Shown: in pieces, positions 46,740 through 57,288 of the stretch | How the letters are laid out: each line of letters starts with the position of its first letter | Numbering within the stretch: the first letter of the stretch is position 1 | Assembly: GCF_024586455.1 (NCBI RefSeq) | Contig: NC_065920.1 | Span: 52,505,109 to 52,569,108, forward strand | Direction of reading: 5' to 3' | Length of the DNA stretch: 64,000 nt | From: Bactrocera neohumeralis | Lineage: Eukaryota > Arthropoda > Insecta > Diptera > Tephritidae | Made by a program: the position numbers and the translations under genes | The notes under the pieces: model-generated | The model's database searches: none | Told to the model about the DNA's origin: nothing | Seen by the model: only the letters and a program-made list of their open reading frames with translations

Positions 46740-47160
46740 AACCCTTGCTTTTCTATGTTGAACTTTAACTCAACAATTCTTATTACAAGAATTAATACTC
46801 TATGTGATGTACATACCTATTTATTATGGGCTTGTGTAATTTTGAAGCAATTAGTTTTAAATTTTGGTCCACTTCTTTGAGAACCAAGCTAACGTTTCTA
46901 CAAGAAAATATTCGAAGTTTTTCACAATGGTTTGTACTGTTGCTCGACTTAGGTATAAAGTTTTCTGCTTTTTATCACCGCTTTTCTGACGTCAACTGAT
47001 ATTTCTTTTAGGTTAGTCAATGCAGTAATAAATAAAATGAGAAACACTGAAAACAAAGAATGTATACACCCAGTCCAGAATGTATCGGGAATTTTTCATT
47101 TAAATCTCCCGCTTATATGGAAGACAGGTAAATTTTTTTCCTAGATTGGTACAACTGTCC
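46740..47160. other. intergenic spacer, no gene seen
   Basis: AT-rich, no recognisable element. Confidence 0.4.
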
Positions 47161-47783
47161 TTAAGGGCTCAACTCACCCTAAGTTGGTCTGTTTTTTGAC
47201 ATTTTTTTCATAAAAATTTTCTTTCTACAATAGAACTTTTTTCACATATCATGAGGTATATCGTGGAGTGTATAAACAAATTTTTTCGGAATTTTTTAAT
47301 GATATATCTGTCGGAGAAATGCCTAGGTGAATGAGATGCGTTTTTTCACTGGCGGACACGACTTAAAAAGTACGTGAATGTTTATCGTCCCTACTAGAAT
47401 CATGAAAAATTTTGATAAATAAAAAAGCTTTTTTTTTAATTTTTCCCCATGCTTTTTTAAATAAATTTTGTCATAACATTGTCAATAAGTTATAAAAAAA
47501 AATATGAATCTAGTGAGGACGTAGTAGTAGGAACATTAAAAAAAAAATTTTGTTGAGTAGTTCGACCGGAATCATGTCCGCCAGTTTAAAAAAGTGTGCT
47601 TTGAGAAAAACGCGTTTAAAGTTTGAGGTGTGCACTCCGAGCGCTCCGAACACGAGCGGTATTATTACTTTTGGGTCTTTTTCGAAACCTTCCAATGGTA
47701 AAGTGGGTTTCTACATTAATTCAGGGAACAGAAAAAGCAAAAAAAAAAATGTTTGAAAAAAGATTACCCTACTGACCCCTTAA
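47161..47783. mobile_element. possible TTAA-flanked MITE
   Basis: Starts TTAAGGGCTCAACTCACCC and ends with TACTGACCCCTTAA, whose reverse complement begins TTAAGGGGTCAGTA. Terminal similarity is limited to about 11 bases. Interior is AT-rich and non-coding. It resembles in design the clearer TTAA elements at 58011 and 58931. Confidence 0.5.
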
Positions 47784-48149
47784 TTATGATGCCAAAAATT
47801 AGCGCGATCTGTCAACCAATGTGTTTACAGCAACGGTTTATGTCAGTTATTATATTATATATATAAATGATTACTATGACAGTATGACGAAACGATCTGT
47901 CGCCTGTCCGTCCTTCCTTATCGCAATGAAACTTGGCACATGACTTCCTTGTCTAAAAAACGAGGATGAGTTCGTAGATCGGACCACTGTCACGCCCGAA
48001 AAAGGCTATTAAACGTAACCCTATAAAGTAGCATAACAAAGCATGACCATGTTGGCTCAAAGACACCGGAAGGTATTAGAGCAGGGACCCATACCAAGAT
48101 ATCCGTACCAATGGGATGATTTCCGAGCATTTTTCAAGCAGAAGTCTTT

Positions 48150-48790
48150 ACTATAGGTCAGTGTGTAGAAATTAATCTTCAACGCAACTATACTAACCAG
48201 CGTATCGCTATACTCGGCGACAGTCAAACAATACTAAAAGCGATCTCAGCCTATGAGATTAAACCGCTAATAGTGGAGGAATGTATAGGAAGGCTGAACT
48301 GCCTATTAGTTTGCAGCCGTGTACACCTAATCTAAGGGAAGAGAAGGAGGGGTTGGAGGGGGAGAGAAGTTGCTCTGTATAGAGAAAAGGGTAGGAAGAG
48401 AATGGCACTGGCAGCAGACAAAAACAATTCGCCCCGCCAAGTTGCAAGTCGGAGGTTACAATCGAGCAAGGTTCGGAGATATGATCAACCTCCGCCGAAA
48501 TAAATTCCGTTTTCTTGTCGCTCTCTATAGCGTTGGCTCAAGAAACACTTGTCCAACATGGGCATAGCCTCTCGTGCAAACTGTCGGTTTTGCGACATGG
48601 AATCGGCAACTCCAGAACACCTGATTCTAGATTGCCCAGCAATTTGTAGAAGCAGGCTCAAAGCATGTGAACCATACACACAAGGGCTAAAATCCTAAGA
48701 TACAATAACCATATTCGCACAGAACAAATCTCTTAAGCACTCCTATTGAAACTATAAAAAGTGATGAAATTGGATGGTAACCCTACCCCT
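48150..48790 (+). mobile_element. non-LTR retrotransposon remnant with RNase H region, second copy
   Basis: RIAILGDSQTILKAISAYEI, KPLIVEECIGRLNCL, then QVGGYNRARFGDMINLRRNK, FRFLVALYS and, after a frameshift, SCKLSVLRHGIGNSRTPDSR-type text whose correct frame reads NCRFCDMESATPEHLILDCP. Same element as 24790-25480. Preceding 47860-48000 resembles a dispersed leader with CTGTCGCCTGTCCGTCCTTC. Confidence 0.75.
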
Positions 48791-48849
48791 ACTATTAAAA
48801 GCGCGATAAATCAATGAATAAATACGCTAGAGAAATTAAATTTTACATT

Positions 48850-49300
48850 CAAGATGGTACAAAAAGGGTTTATAGGAGTCAGGTTCAAAAAAAGACGATC
48901 GGCGTGGCACCGCCCACATTTAGGTGAAAAGCCATATCTGAGGATCTACGCGACCGATATCCAGCAAATTTTGTATGTAATGCTATCAAGAAATACTTGC
49001 GTTCCAATGCAAAAAAAGCTACTAAAGCCATCCCTACTTCCCATTTTAAATTCCATACGATTTTTTTCCTTTCCAAACTTTCCAAATCAAGCAACAATGA
49101 AAATGTCGGGATAAAACTTTGCGCGAATAGTGCTATTAAAGTTAGCCACTTTATGTCCAAAAATGGTCAAAATCGTACTACAACTGTTCCAGCCGCAGAT
49201 ACCCAATATGGGAACCCAGTTTCCATTTCCGAACGTTTTTTCGAAAATATCTGTCAATCTGTGAGATACTCGTACTAAGTATGTTACTGAAATTCGGAGC
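48850..49300 (-). repeat. dispersed repeat copy (GGCGTGGCACCGCCCACAT block)
   Basis: Contains GGCGTGGCACCGCCCACATT, GATATCCAGCAAATTTTGTA and CTACTTCCCATTTTAAATTC, interior phrases of the family seen at 63169-64000, here in the opposite orientation. Overlapping open frames on both strands are accidental. Confidence 0.55.
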
Positions 49301-49602
49301 ACCAACTATATACTTTTTCTCATTATGGCGAATGATTTTTCTGGAAAAAAATGTGCCACTTGTGAACATGAAATGTACCGGTTTTTTCCACGAGGATTTC
49401 TATGAGAGTAGCATTCTGAAATTAAATGGGCATTATACAAAAGAAACCTTAGATATCCTGACATTAGACATTAAATAAAATATTAAATTTATATTAACTC
49501 AGTGACACAAATTTTTAATTTATTTATGTATCTTTTTTTTTTTTGTTTTTTACATTCAATTTCACAAGCAAAGCTGAGCAAAATAAAGCGAGGTGCATAT
49601 TA

Positions 49603-52600
49603 TTAAACATCATTGAAGTAATTAAAAATCGGTCGAAATGTAAGAAAGTAAATGAATTCGAAAGCTGTCACTATGCTAAAACCCATTATTAAGCCCAAAA
49701 GACCGCCGAAAGATGCTAGAATGAAAGAAGAATAAAATATTGGTATATATTAATAAGACGTATAAAAAATAAGAAATAAAGTATTCTAGAAGCGTATATA
49801 TGTATATGTAAGTATATATCCATATGTAAATTATAATTACGACAAAAAAATGTATATATTCTTTCGTAATTTTGAATTTTTTTGCTGTAAAAAATACGAA
49901 AAGTTTACCTAATGATGATAACCAATCTTGAAAAATATCCTTGCGATAACGCTTGGCCATTAAATCGCTGAAGAAAACATGTAGCAGAATTTGTTCATTG
50001 GTATCCATCGTTTTGCTGTGAAAAAAATATTTAAAGAAAAATTATAAAGACAAATGCAATATTTTAAGTTTGCAGTAACAGCAATTCTTTTCTGAAAGAA
50101 ATAGCATTATCATAATTCTCGAAAGATATTCAAGTACATCGATACGAACAAGTAAGATCTCAATTGCTTAGAAATTTCACTGTAACCATTTGCATAACTT
50201 CTGCCTTCTACTTGATGATTTTATACGTTTCTCTCCCAAAGAATTTCCCTCCAATTCCAGCGGAATATAAATTTAACTAAGAAAGTTTAAGCAAAATATT
50301 TTTAGAAACCAAAAGATCTAAGGTAGGGTTACGATAAGTAAAGAGACTTGGTCTTGAGGCTACCAATAACCGCACTTGGACAGCTAGAGACGCCTGTCCA
50401 TTCTGATGCCCAGATCTCCTATGTAGATATGGATAAAAAAGAACGTCGCACATCGAGAAAGCTCTTGAAGACTGCCACAAATTTATTGAGGCGGGTAATA
50501 TCAATACCAGCGAATTCGCCGGGTTCGTAGTAAGATTAACAACTCTGGCGAAAGCATGTCTACATATGTAGTTATAACTCATCTTTCTCCTTGCTAATTT
50601 GACAAGTTGGCTTCTAAAAAAGCCCAACCGCGTAAGTGCCAACGGGACAGTGTCTAGTTAGGATTCCTATCATTGCGACGATGTTCACCTTGCAAGTAAG
50701 TAGTTTAATTGAATCTTTACGTGCCACTCTGGGCCAGAATGCTTTCGGAAACCAAAAAGTGCTTAACTCACGCGAGGTCCAAAGATCTAATGGACGAAGA
50801 CAGAGGAACACCCGTTCGTTCCCATCCTGATAAGTTTTTGGTAAAGGTGAGCTTTCTGGTATCGTTAAATCTCGAGGAAAGTAGAAAAATTGGTTGAAAA
50901 CCATTTAATATTTTGTAATGTTATCGGTTAGAAACAAATGTATTTCGAAATAGACATACATTCCCGACTCCCTTCCAAAAGTACTCTATGCTGGCCCAAT
51001 TTGGGCGGTTTTTATCAAGTTTTTATAAGAAAGGCCTTTTTATTTGACAATATATCTTTACAAATTTTGTATCGATTATTGTCAAAGACAACTTTGAGAA
51101 ATGCACCTGTGAATGGTATTATAGCTTCGGGGCTGCCGGAGTTAACGGTTTTTATTGTTTTTCTGTACGAATGGGTTTCTCGAATTCGAATATATTCAAA
51201 CTTGATGTTTGACAACTATTTCGAACATTTTATTTAATTATTGAACATTTTTTCTCAAGCCAGAAATTAAATTAAAAAAAAACATATCACAACCTACTTA
51301 CTTTATATTATTGATCGTGGTAACTAATTTCATATCCAATTGTCCCATAGTTATTTCGGACGGATAACTGTTAAATTCGCAAGTGGGTAAACAGTCGCAG
51401 GGAAATTTATCCGTAGTTTGCACCACCGATAGCGTCGTATTTTTTGTTGGCAATGCCAAAGCGAAGATCTCTTTAAATTTTGTTTAATTAATTACAAAAA
51501 TACATACTTGCTTTAACATTATCCACTTACCTCGTGTATTTAATATACAATATATCTCACTCAAACCACAAATTCGGAAACTGCCATTGTTTGGCAAGCT
51601 CATCGGGACGCAGCCACAAAGTTTGTGCAGATATCTTGTACGACACTCAGCCATGCAATTGACAAACGAGTAGCGTTGCATTGTTGGCAAGGCTCGCTCA
51701 TTGTAAAATAAACAGTTACGCAACTCTACATCCATATTCCTAACCACATTTGTCGCATATGTCGATTCGGGATTTATGCGCACGAAACTCTCGCGACCCG
51801 AAGTGATTACTTTCGTTTCGGCATTTTCATCGGGGAAATTATAAGCATCATGTATAAATAGACGAAACCCATAACTGCTCAGATAAGTGCCGAAGTAGTC
51901 ATCGGTTATGGGATTGAGTATCACAGAGATGCCAGTGGAATGACCACAGCCGGTAACGCGATAGGGTTGCTTCGGCACTTGATATGCGATTTTTCTATAA
52001 CGAAAAAGTTGTGTTTTAAGGCAATGCCATAGCGTAAAATAAAATAATATAAGTTTACTTACTTTGGAAAATTATTTGTTGTACGTCCATAATAGTTAAA
52101 AGAGCAGCAGACTTCTTCGAGCGCTTGTACTGGCTGAAATAGACTGTCACAACGCAAGCTATCGCCTTTCCAAACACATTTCGAAATCATATCCATGCAG
52201 CTAGGTGTAAGTTCTTGCGTTAATTTAGCTATTGTAAAGTTGTTATCACGGAGTATATTACCGAAGATGTGAAAATCTTCTTCGGTGTGATTTAAGGCGA
52301 AATTGAAGAACATTGTTATGCGAAACAGATTTAATAGTTTCTCCTCAGAAACGTTTGGTGGCCGTTTACTAAAGTTTTTGCGAAAATATTATAGTTGGAA
52401 TAAGCAATTTTATAGATACATATATGTACATATATTATATAGCGAGATATATGTATATAGGTGCAATAGAGCGGGTCGATTTTTTTTTATAAACAACATT
52501 TTGAACAACTTTGTCTAAGAGACTATAGGCCTAAAACCGGTTTTGAGCCAGCGATTTTTCAGGCGAAATTTAAAAATCTAAATAATCGGTTGTATGGAAA

Positions 52601-55600
52601 TATGTGATATAGTTTTCCGATTTAGCCGCCAAACCGAACTCTGACGACTCCTTCTCTACCCATGTACTGGCGAGGAAGTTGTGGGTTGAAAGAAGCCGTT
52701 GGAAGAGAGGGGCTGTGAGCTTCTTTACGGATGGGCTAAAGGTTACGGGAAAGGTTGGTGGACGGGCTTACTATCAGAAGCTCTCTAACAACTACAGCTT
52801 CAAACTTTCTACCTATAATAGTCTAATCTAACCTAACCTATCTTAACCCATCAGCCGATTCCGACAAATGATCGATGGAATATAAAAATGCACTTACGTC
52901 ATTCGGATGTCTGAAAAACTGACGCACAAATATTTATAATCCCTGAAAAACTTCGCTGGCTCGAAACCGGTTTTAGACCTAACTTGACTCCTGGGCAAAG
53001 TTGTTCAGAACGGTCCGTAGAATATTTCCAGCATAAGCGGTTTTTCCTTTTTTTGGCCCCTGTAAATCGACCCGGTTTAATATATCAGGCTGTCGAGTCT
53101 GAGGGGTACCATATTCTTTTGTATTTTCTGATAAAACTTAACTTAGCAATGTTTGATATATATTTGTATACTATCAAACGGTACAGATTTCAATGAAGAA
53201 AAAAACTTTCAAAAGTGGATACTTTGACGTGAAAATTTTCGGTTGATAATTAAGATCCTTTTCCAAAATTTGGTCAAAATAAGGCGAAGAAGGTTATGCT
53301 TAAAAAAATTAGAGTGCAAGTTTCTTTAAGCAAATTTTGTTTTGATTTGATTTTGATTTTATGTACAAAAATTGTTTAACTTTTTATGATCTACTACTTT
53401 GCCAATTAACGTTTTTACATAGGACACATAGTTGTGCCGCCAATCGGGATAAAACTGTCGGCACGATGGATACTGCGTTTGTTCATAACAATTATATTGG
53501 GGAAGAGTCGAAAATGCCGATAAGAGAAATCTATCGAATCTAGTGGAAGTATGCTAAGACTGTCATATCGCATGAAAAAGTGATAGACACCGTATTCTGA
53601 GAATCACAATTTATGTTATACACTGACAAGTCGAACAGGCAGTGTCAGAAAGCTCTATACGTATTATGCTGCCATATTGGGTTGCAACAAATTATATCTC
53701 TTAGAAAAAGTAGTCTTCACCACGATGTCACCATGTCATATAATTGCCCTCTCTGCATACATCTACCGTTTTCTCCAGATTTTACATCATAAGACATCTT
53801 TTCAAACTGTTATTCGTCGTGCAGAAATTTGAGTTGACTGAGCGCATTGACGCTGCCACGTGTCTATAATTATTGGCGCTGCCATGGAAACCTACTTTGC
53901 AGACTTTCATAAAACATATTTTCACTTGGGTTAAAGAAGTTGTGGTGTGCTACGTCAAATGTTACGAATTAAAATGAGACTAAGCTTTTATGGGACCGTT
54001 TTCGACTGTGTGTGTTTTTACCTCAATTTTGGTCGAAAAATCGGCTAAAGCAATTTGCTTACTGTTCTTCATTTGTTTGTATTATTGCAAACTCATAATG
54101 CAAGGTGCGTTCCAAAGTAAACAGGACTTTTGAATCTAGCGCCCCCTGGTGGCGCCATCTATATGTCGACAAATGCGTTAGAATCTGCTATCTTTAACGA
54201 CCGTCCAGTGAATTTCATGACATTTCATGGATTGGAAGTGAAGTTACTGCGTTTTAAGTGTCAGTATGTTTGTGTTATCGGTGTGAAAATGAGCTTCGAA
54301 CAAAAAGTCAACATTAAATTTAATGAAAAAAGTTTGTTTTTTAAAGTGGTCGTGAGAACATAAATGACGTTCAATACGTTGGGCCAATCAAAATTCGTGA
54401 TCACCGGAAATTCCATCGAAGCTGCGCGTGAATTCATCAAAAAACAGCCGAAATCATCATTCAAATTCATGGAAATGGAATTGAACATCTCCAAAACATC
54501 GATTTATCGCATTTTGACCGAACATCTGGGCTTACGAAAGGTTTGTTCCGCACAAATTGACTGACGACCAAAAATTGCTCAGAATCCAACATTCGAAGGA
54601 CATCATTAAAGAGGTCAAAAAGGACAAACTTCCTTTACAATAATGTAACTGGTGACGAAACGTGTTGTTTTCAATTTGATCCCGAAACGAAACGCCGGAG
54701 TGCTGAATAGAAGGCACCGGACGAGCCGAAACCCAAAAAATCGCGCATGGAGAAGTCAAAAGTTAAGACAATGCTGATTTGTTTTTATGATTCTAAGGGT
54801 ATTGTCCACAAAGAATTTGTTCCACCCCGGCCAAAACGTTAATGCGGTATTCTACCTTGGAGTTTTGAAGCGTTTGGTGCGCCGTATTCGACGTGTTCGG
54901 CCCGAATATCGCGAAGATGAAAGTTGGCGTTTGTTGCACGATAATGCGCCGTCTCATCGATCGACGCTTGTGACCGATTATTTGACCAAAAATCACATTT
55001 TAACCATTAACCGCTCCCCGTATTCACCTGATATGGCACCGTGCGACTTCCTCCTTTTCGGTAAAATGCATTTGCCCATGAAAGGAAAGCGTTATGCAGA
55101 CGTAGAGGCCATTCAAAAGGCTTGCACCGACATACTGGCGGCCATACCGACCAACGAGCTAAAACACTCGTTCGACATGCTTTTGGACCGTGCAAAAAGC
55201 TGTATTGAAGCAGAAGGAGACTATTTTGAATAAAATAAATTGATTTTGCCGAAAAAACCATTTGTTTTGTTTTTTTTTAAGTCCTGTTTACTTTGGAATA
55301 CACCTTGTATTGCATTGGGTTCAGCCTAAACTATGGTGTTACTATAAAGAGTAGAGTACTGAGACGAAATTCCGTTGCAATACCCTGTTTCGTGGGGATC
55401 CAACGTTTTAACTAAAATGTTTAATTTCAAAACTAATTTCTTTAAGCAAGGCAACAATATTTGTATGGAATTAATATCGTCCATCTTTTATAAGAAAAAT
55501 GTAATATTAAGTAATTCTCGCTTGTTTGCAGAGGCTATATAAGGCGAGTAGCCAGAGGCGTGTGAAGATGAGACCTATTTTCGATGTAGCGGGGAACGGT

Positions 55601-56882
55601 AGAAGAGATTCAGTTGAATATATTTTATTATGGAGACGAATTTTTCATCAACAAATTCTTTCATCATAGACAGGCACAGGTAATAATCACTTGGTGACGG
55701 AAGCTCAGATTCATATATCTAGCATTTTGTTGTAACCAGTCTTACCTAAATAGTTTTAAACAGTATTTGGTGCAATGGTGAGCTCCTGGAAAAACGTTAC
55801 AGTGCTTATGGAACGGCCGACCCTATAACAATTAGCCATCCAAAGTGTACAGCATTTTTGACAACAAAATTACTGAGACGGAATCGACGAAACCAATATT
55901 GTTCATGATTGATTACTGCAGTCCCAGACCATAAACATTATTCATATTTCAGCCGTCTAGCTTGTGTACTTATAGAATATGACGTATTTTCTTTTGTTGG
56001 TGTCCATCTTTGACTCTTGCTCAAACAATACTGAGTCAAGCGATTACAAAATTGTCTAAGAAGTTTTTTAGAACCAAATATTATCTTTCTAACTCCATTT
56101 AAAGTTTCCCGACCTATCTATAAGAAAAATAATGTATTTCTTTTTTAGACCTTATCATTTACATTTAACTTAGTGTTGCAACAGCGTCTGAATTTACAGA
56201 TTATATTGGAGGAACGAAACATAAACATTTTATAGTTGCAAAAATTTCACTAAAACATTATTGCTCGTAAAAATCACCCAATTGAACTTTAATGCCCTCA
56301 ACAGCCTTCCATATATTTACTTTTTTATTTTCTTAATAGTTTTTATATACTTTATCAATTTGTATTAGTTGCCACTTACAGTGTTCTCGCCAACTTCAGC
56401 GCCTTCATTTTCGAAATCTTATTGAAATTGCAAATTGTGACCGCTGGAAACGGTATATTCCATGTGGGAAAATGTGCGCTCTCAATCACGGTCACTGTGG
56501 GTGTTTCACGATTCCAAAACCACGAAACAATCACCAAAACAATTGAGATTATAATCGATATGATAACGACGGCAATCCAGAAATGTCGCTCATTCGCCGT
56601 GGAGCCTTTCAAAGTGATGTAATTGAAGCCGTGCAGCGATGTGCTATTACAATAATTGCGCATATTTTCCACTAACCAATGACGTACTGGCGACAAGCTG
56701 GCCAATTGGCGGAGACGTGAAGCTTTGCGTGGTTGCAGCTTGGAATTAGTTTTGTTTGAGCTGACTGGTGATACAAGTATGCTTTTCGGTTTCATATTTT
56801 GTTGTTGGTGGTTTAGTATATCAAAAACGCGATTATGAGACGCTTGAAATGGTGAGCGTTTCAAGTTAGACCGAGAGGACAT
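49603..56882 (-). CDS. pickpocket-type DEG/ENaC sodium channel, middle copy
   Basis: Complete channel gene. Six minus-strand exons: 56882-56380, 52368-52063, 51994-51531, 51470-51302, 50015-49909 and 49715-49603, all in phase, 553 residues. The N-terminal cytoplasmic tail is long (about 95 residues, basic, Ser-rich) and leads to NYCNSTSLHGFNYI with the His-Gly gating motif. TM1 is about 110-133 (HFWIAVVIISIIISIVLVIV). Then FPTWNIPFPAVTICNFNKIS, the extracellular Cys-rich domain (CCSFNYYGR, CGHSTGISVIL, YGFRLFIHDAYNFPDE, CMAECRTRYLHKLCGCVPMS, CDCLPTCEFNSYPSE) and TM2 FGGLLGLIMGFSIVTAFEF with filter GFS. The acceptor at 51471 (TTTAAAG|AG) lacks a pyrimidine tract but is the only one that keeps frame. 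Intron 1 is 4 kb and contains a mariner copy. Minus-strand AATAAA at 49524-49519. Confidence 0.9.
50290..50900 (-). mobile_element. probable non-LTR retrotransposon C-terminal fragment
   Basis: Minus frame includes LTCKVNIVAMIGILTRHCPV followed by GTYAVGLF, close to the LTGHC motif after RNase H in Jockey/R1 elements, then PTCQISKEKDE and DITRLNKFVAVFKSFLDV-type text. It lies in intron 50016-51301 of the middle channel gene. Low sequence identity; assignment is tentative. Confidence 0.45.
52467..53085. mobile_element. inverted-repeat element (GGGTCGATTT ends) with a nested non-LTR scrap
   Basis: The left end carries GAGCGGGTCGATTTTTTTTT, TTTTGAACAACTTTGTCTAA and GGCCTAAAACCGGTTTTGAG. The right end has the reverse complement: CTCGAAACCGGTTTTAGACC, GGGCAAAGTTGTTCAGAAC and AAATCGACCCGGTT. 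Arms are about 100-150 bp. Between them 52690-52810 reads VSFFTDGLKVTGKVGGRAYY, the RNase H start of a non-LTR element, so a fragment inserted inside. Confidence 0.7.
53086..54100. other. intronic spacer, no element identified
   Basis: Part of intron 1 of the middle channel gene. No exon or family recognised. Confidence 0.4.
54101..55307 (+). mobile_element. mariner, near full length (AAGTAAACAGGACTT family, copy 2)
   Basis: Terminal repeats: 5' CAAGGTGCGTTCCAAAGTAA ACAGGACTT, 3' AAGTCCTGTTTACTTTGGAA TACACCTTG. Encodes MSFEQKVNIKF, MEMELNISKTSIYRILTEHL, GLRKV, VTKRVVFNLI-shifted first-Asp region, VFYLGVLKRLVRRIRRVRPE, LLHDNAPSHRSTLVTDYLTK (second Asp) and PYSPDMAPCDFLLFGKMHLP (third Asp), ending IEAEGDYFE. 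A deletion near the start and frameshifts at about 54360 and 54560-54780 disable it. The 3' 280 bases are nearly identical to copy 1 at 46454-46729. Confidence 0.88.
55308..56375. other. intronic spacer, no element identified
   Basis: Last part of intron 1 of the middle channel gene. Mixed composition, no recognisable coding or terminal-repeat structure. Confidence 0.4.
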
Positions 56883-57288
56883 TGTCGGCGGTTTATGGAA
56901 AAAATAACTGTAATATTGAGTAGATATGACTGCAGTGCGCCGTGTCGCGTTAATAACTGACTCTTCGAGTTAACACAAGCTAGCTGGAGCAAGCATAATT
57001 CTATAATATTTCTTAAAGGCTATTAATTTGCGGCGTTAATTTAATTATAGACACTTGCAGTGAACATATTTTGTGTGACAATAAAGTGCGCATATCAATT
57101 ACCGTTAAATACAATGAACACGATGAACATCTTACGGCGTTGGGAGCCAACAAGAGTTAATGACTCAAAAAAGTTAACTCATTTCGACTTACATATGTAT
57201 GTATGTGAGCTATATTGACCTCGTTTGTGAACAAGCAATATTTTGACTACAATTAACCTACACTTCCCACCTCTCGCTACCGCTTGCA
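56883..57288. promoter_or_regulatory. spacer between two tandem channel genes
   Basis: Only 406 bases separate the start of the middle channel gene from the stop of the right one. It must hold the promoter of the former and the 3' end of the latter. No TATA box is clear. A short direct echo AGTTAACAC and AAAGTTAACTC is present. Confidence 0.4.

Noticed and set aside
48854..49369. Several overlapping frames of 60-93 codons on both strands
   Set aside because: Fall in a dispersed non-coding repeat; no family similarity seen.
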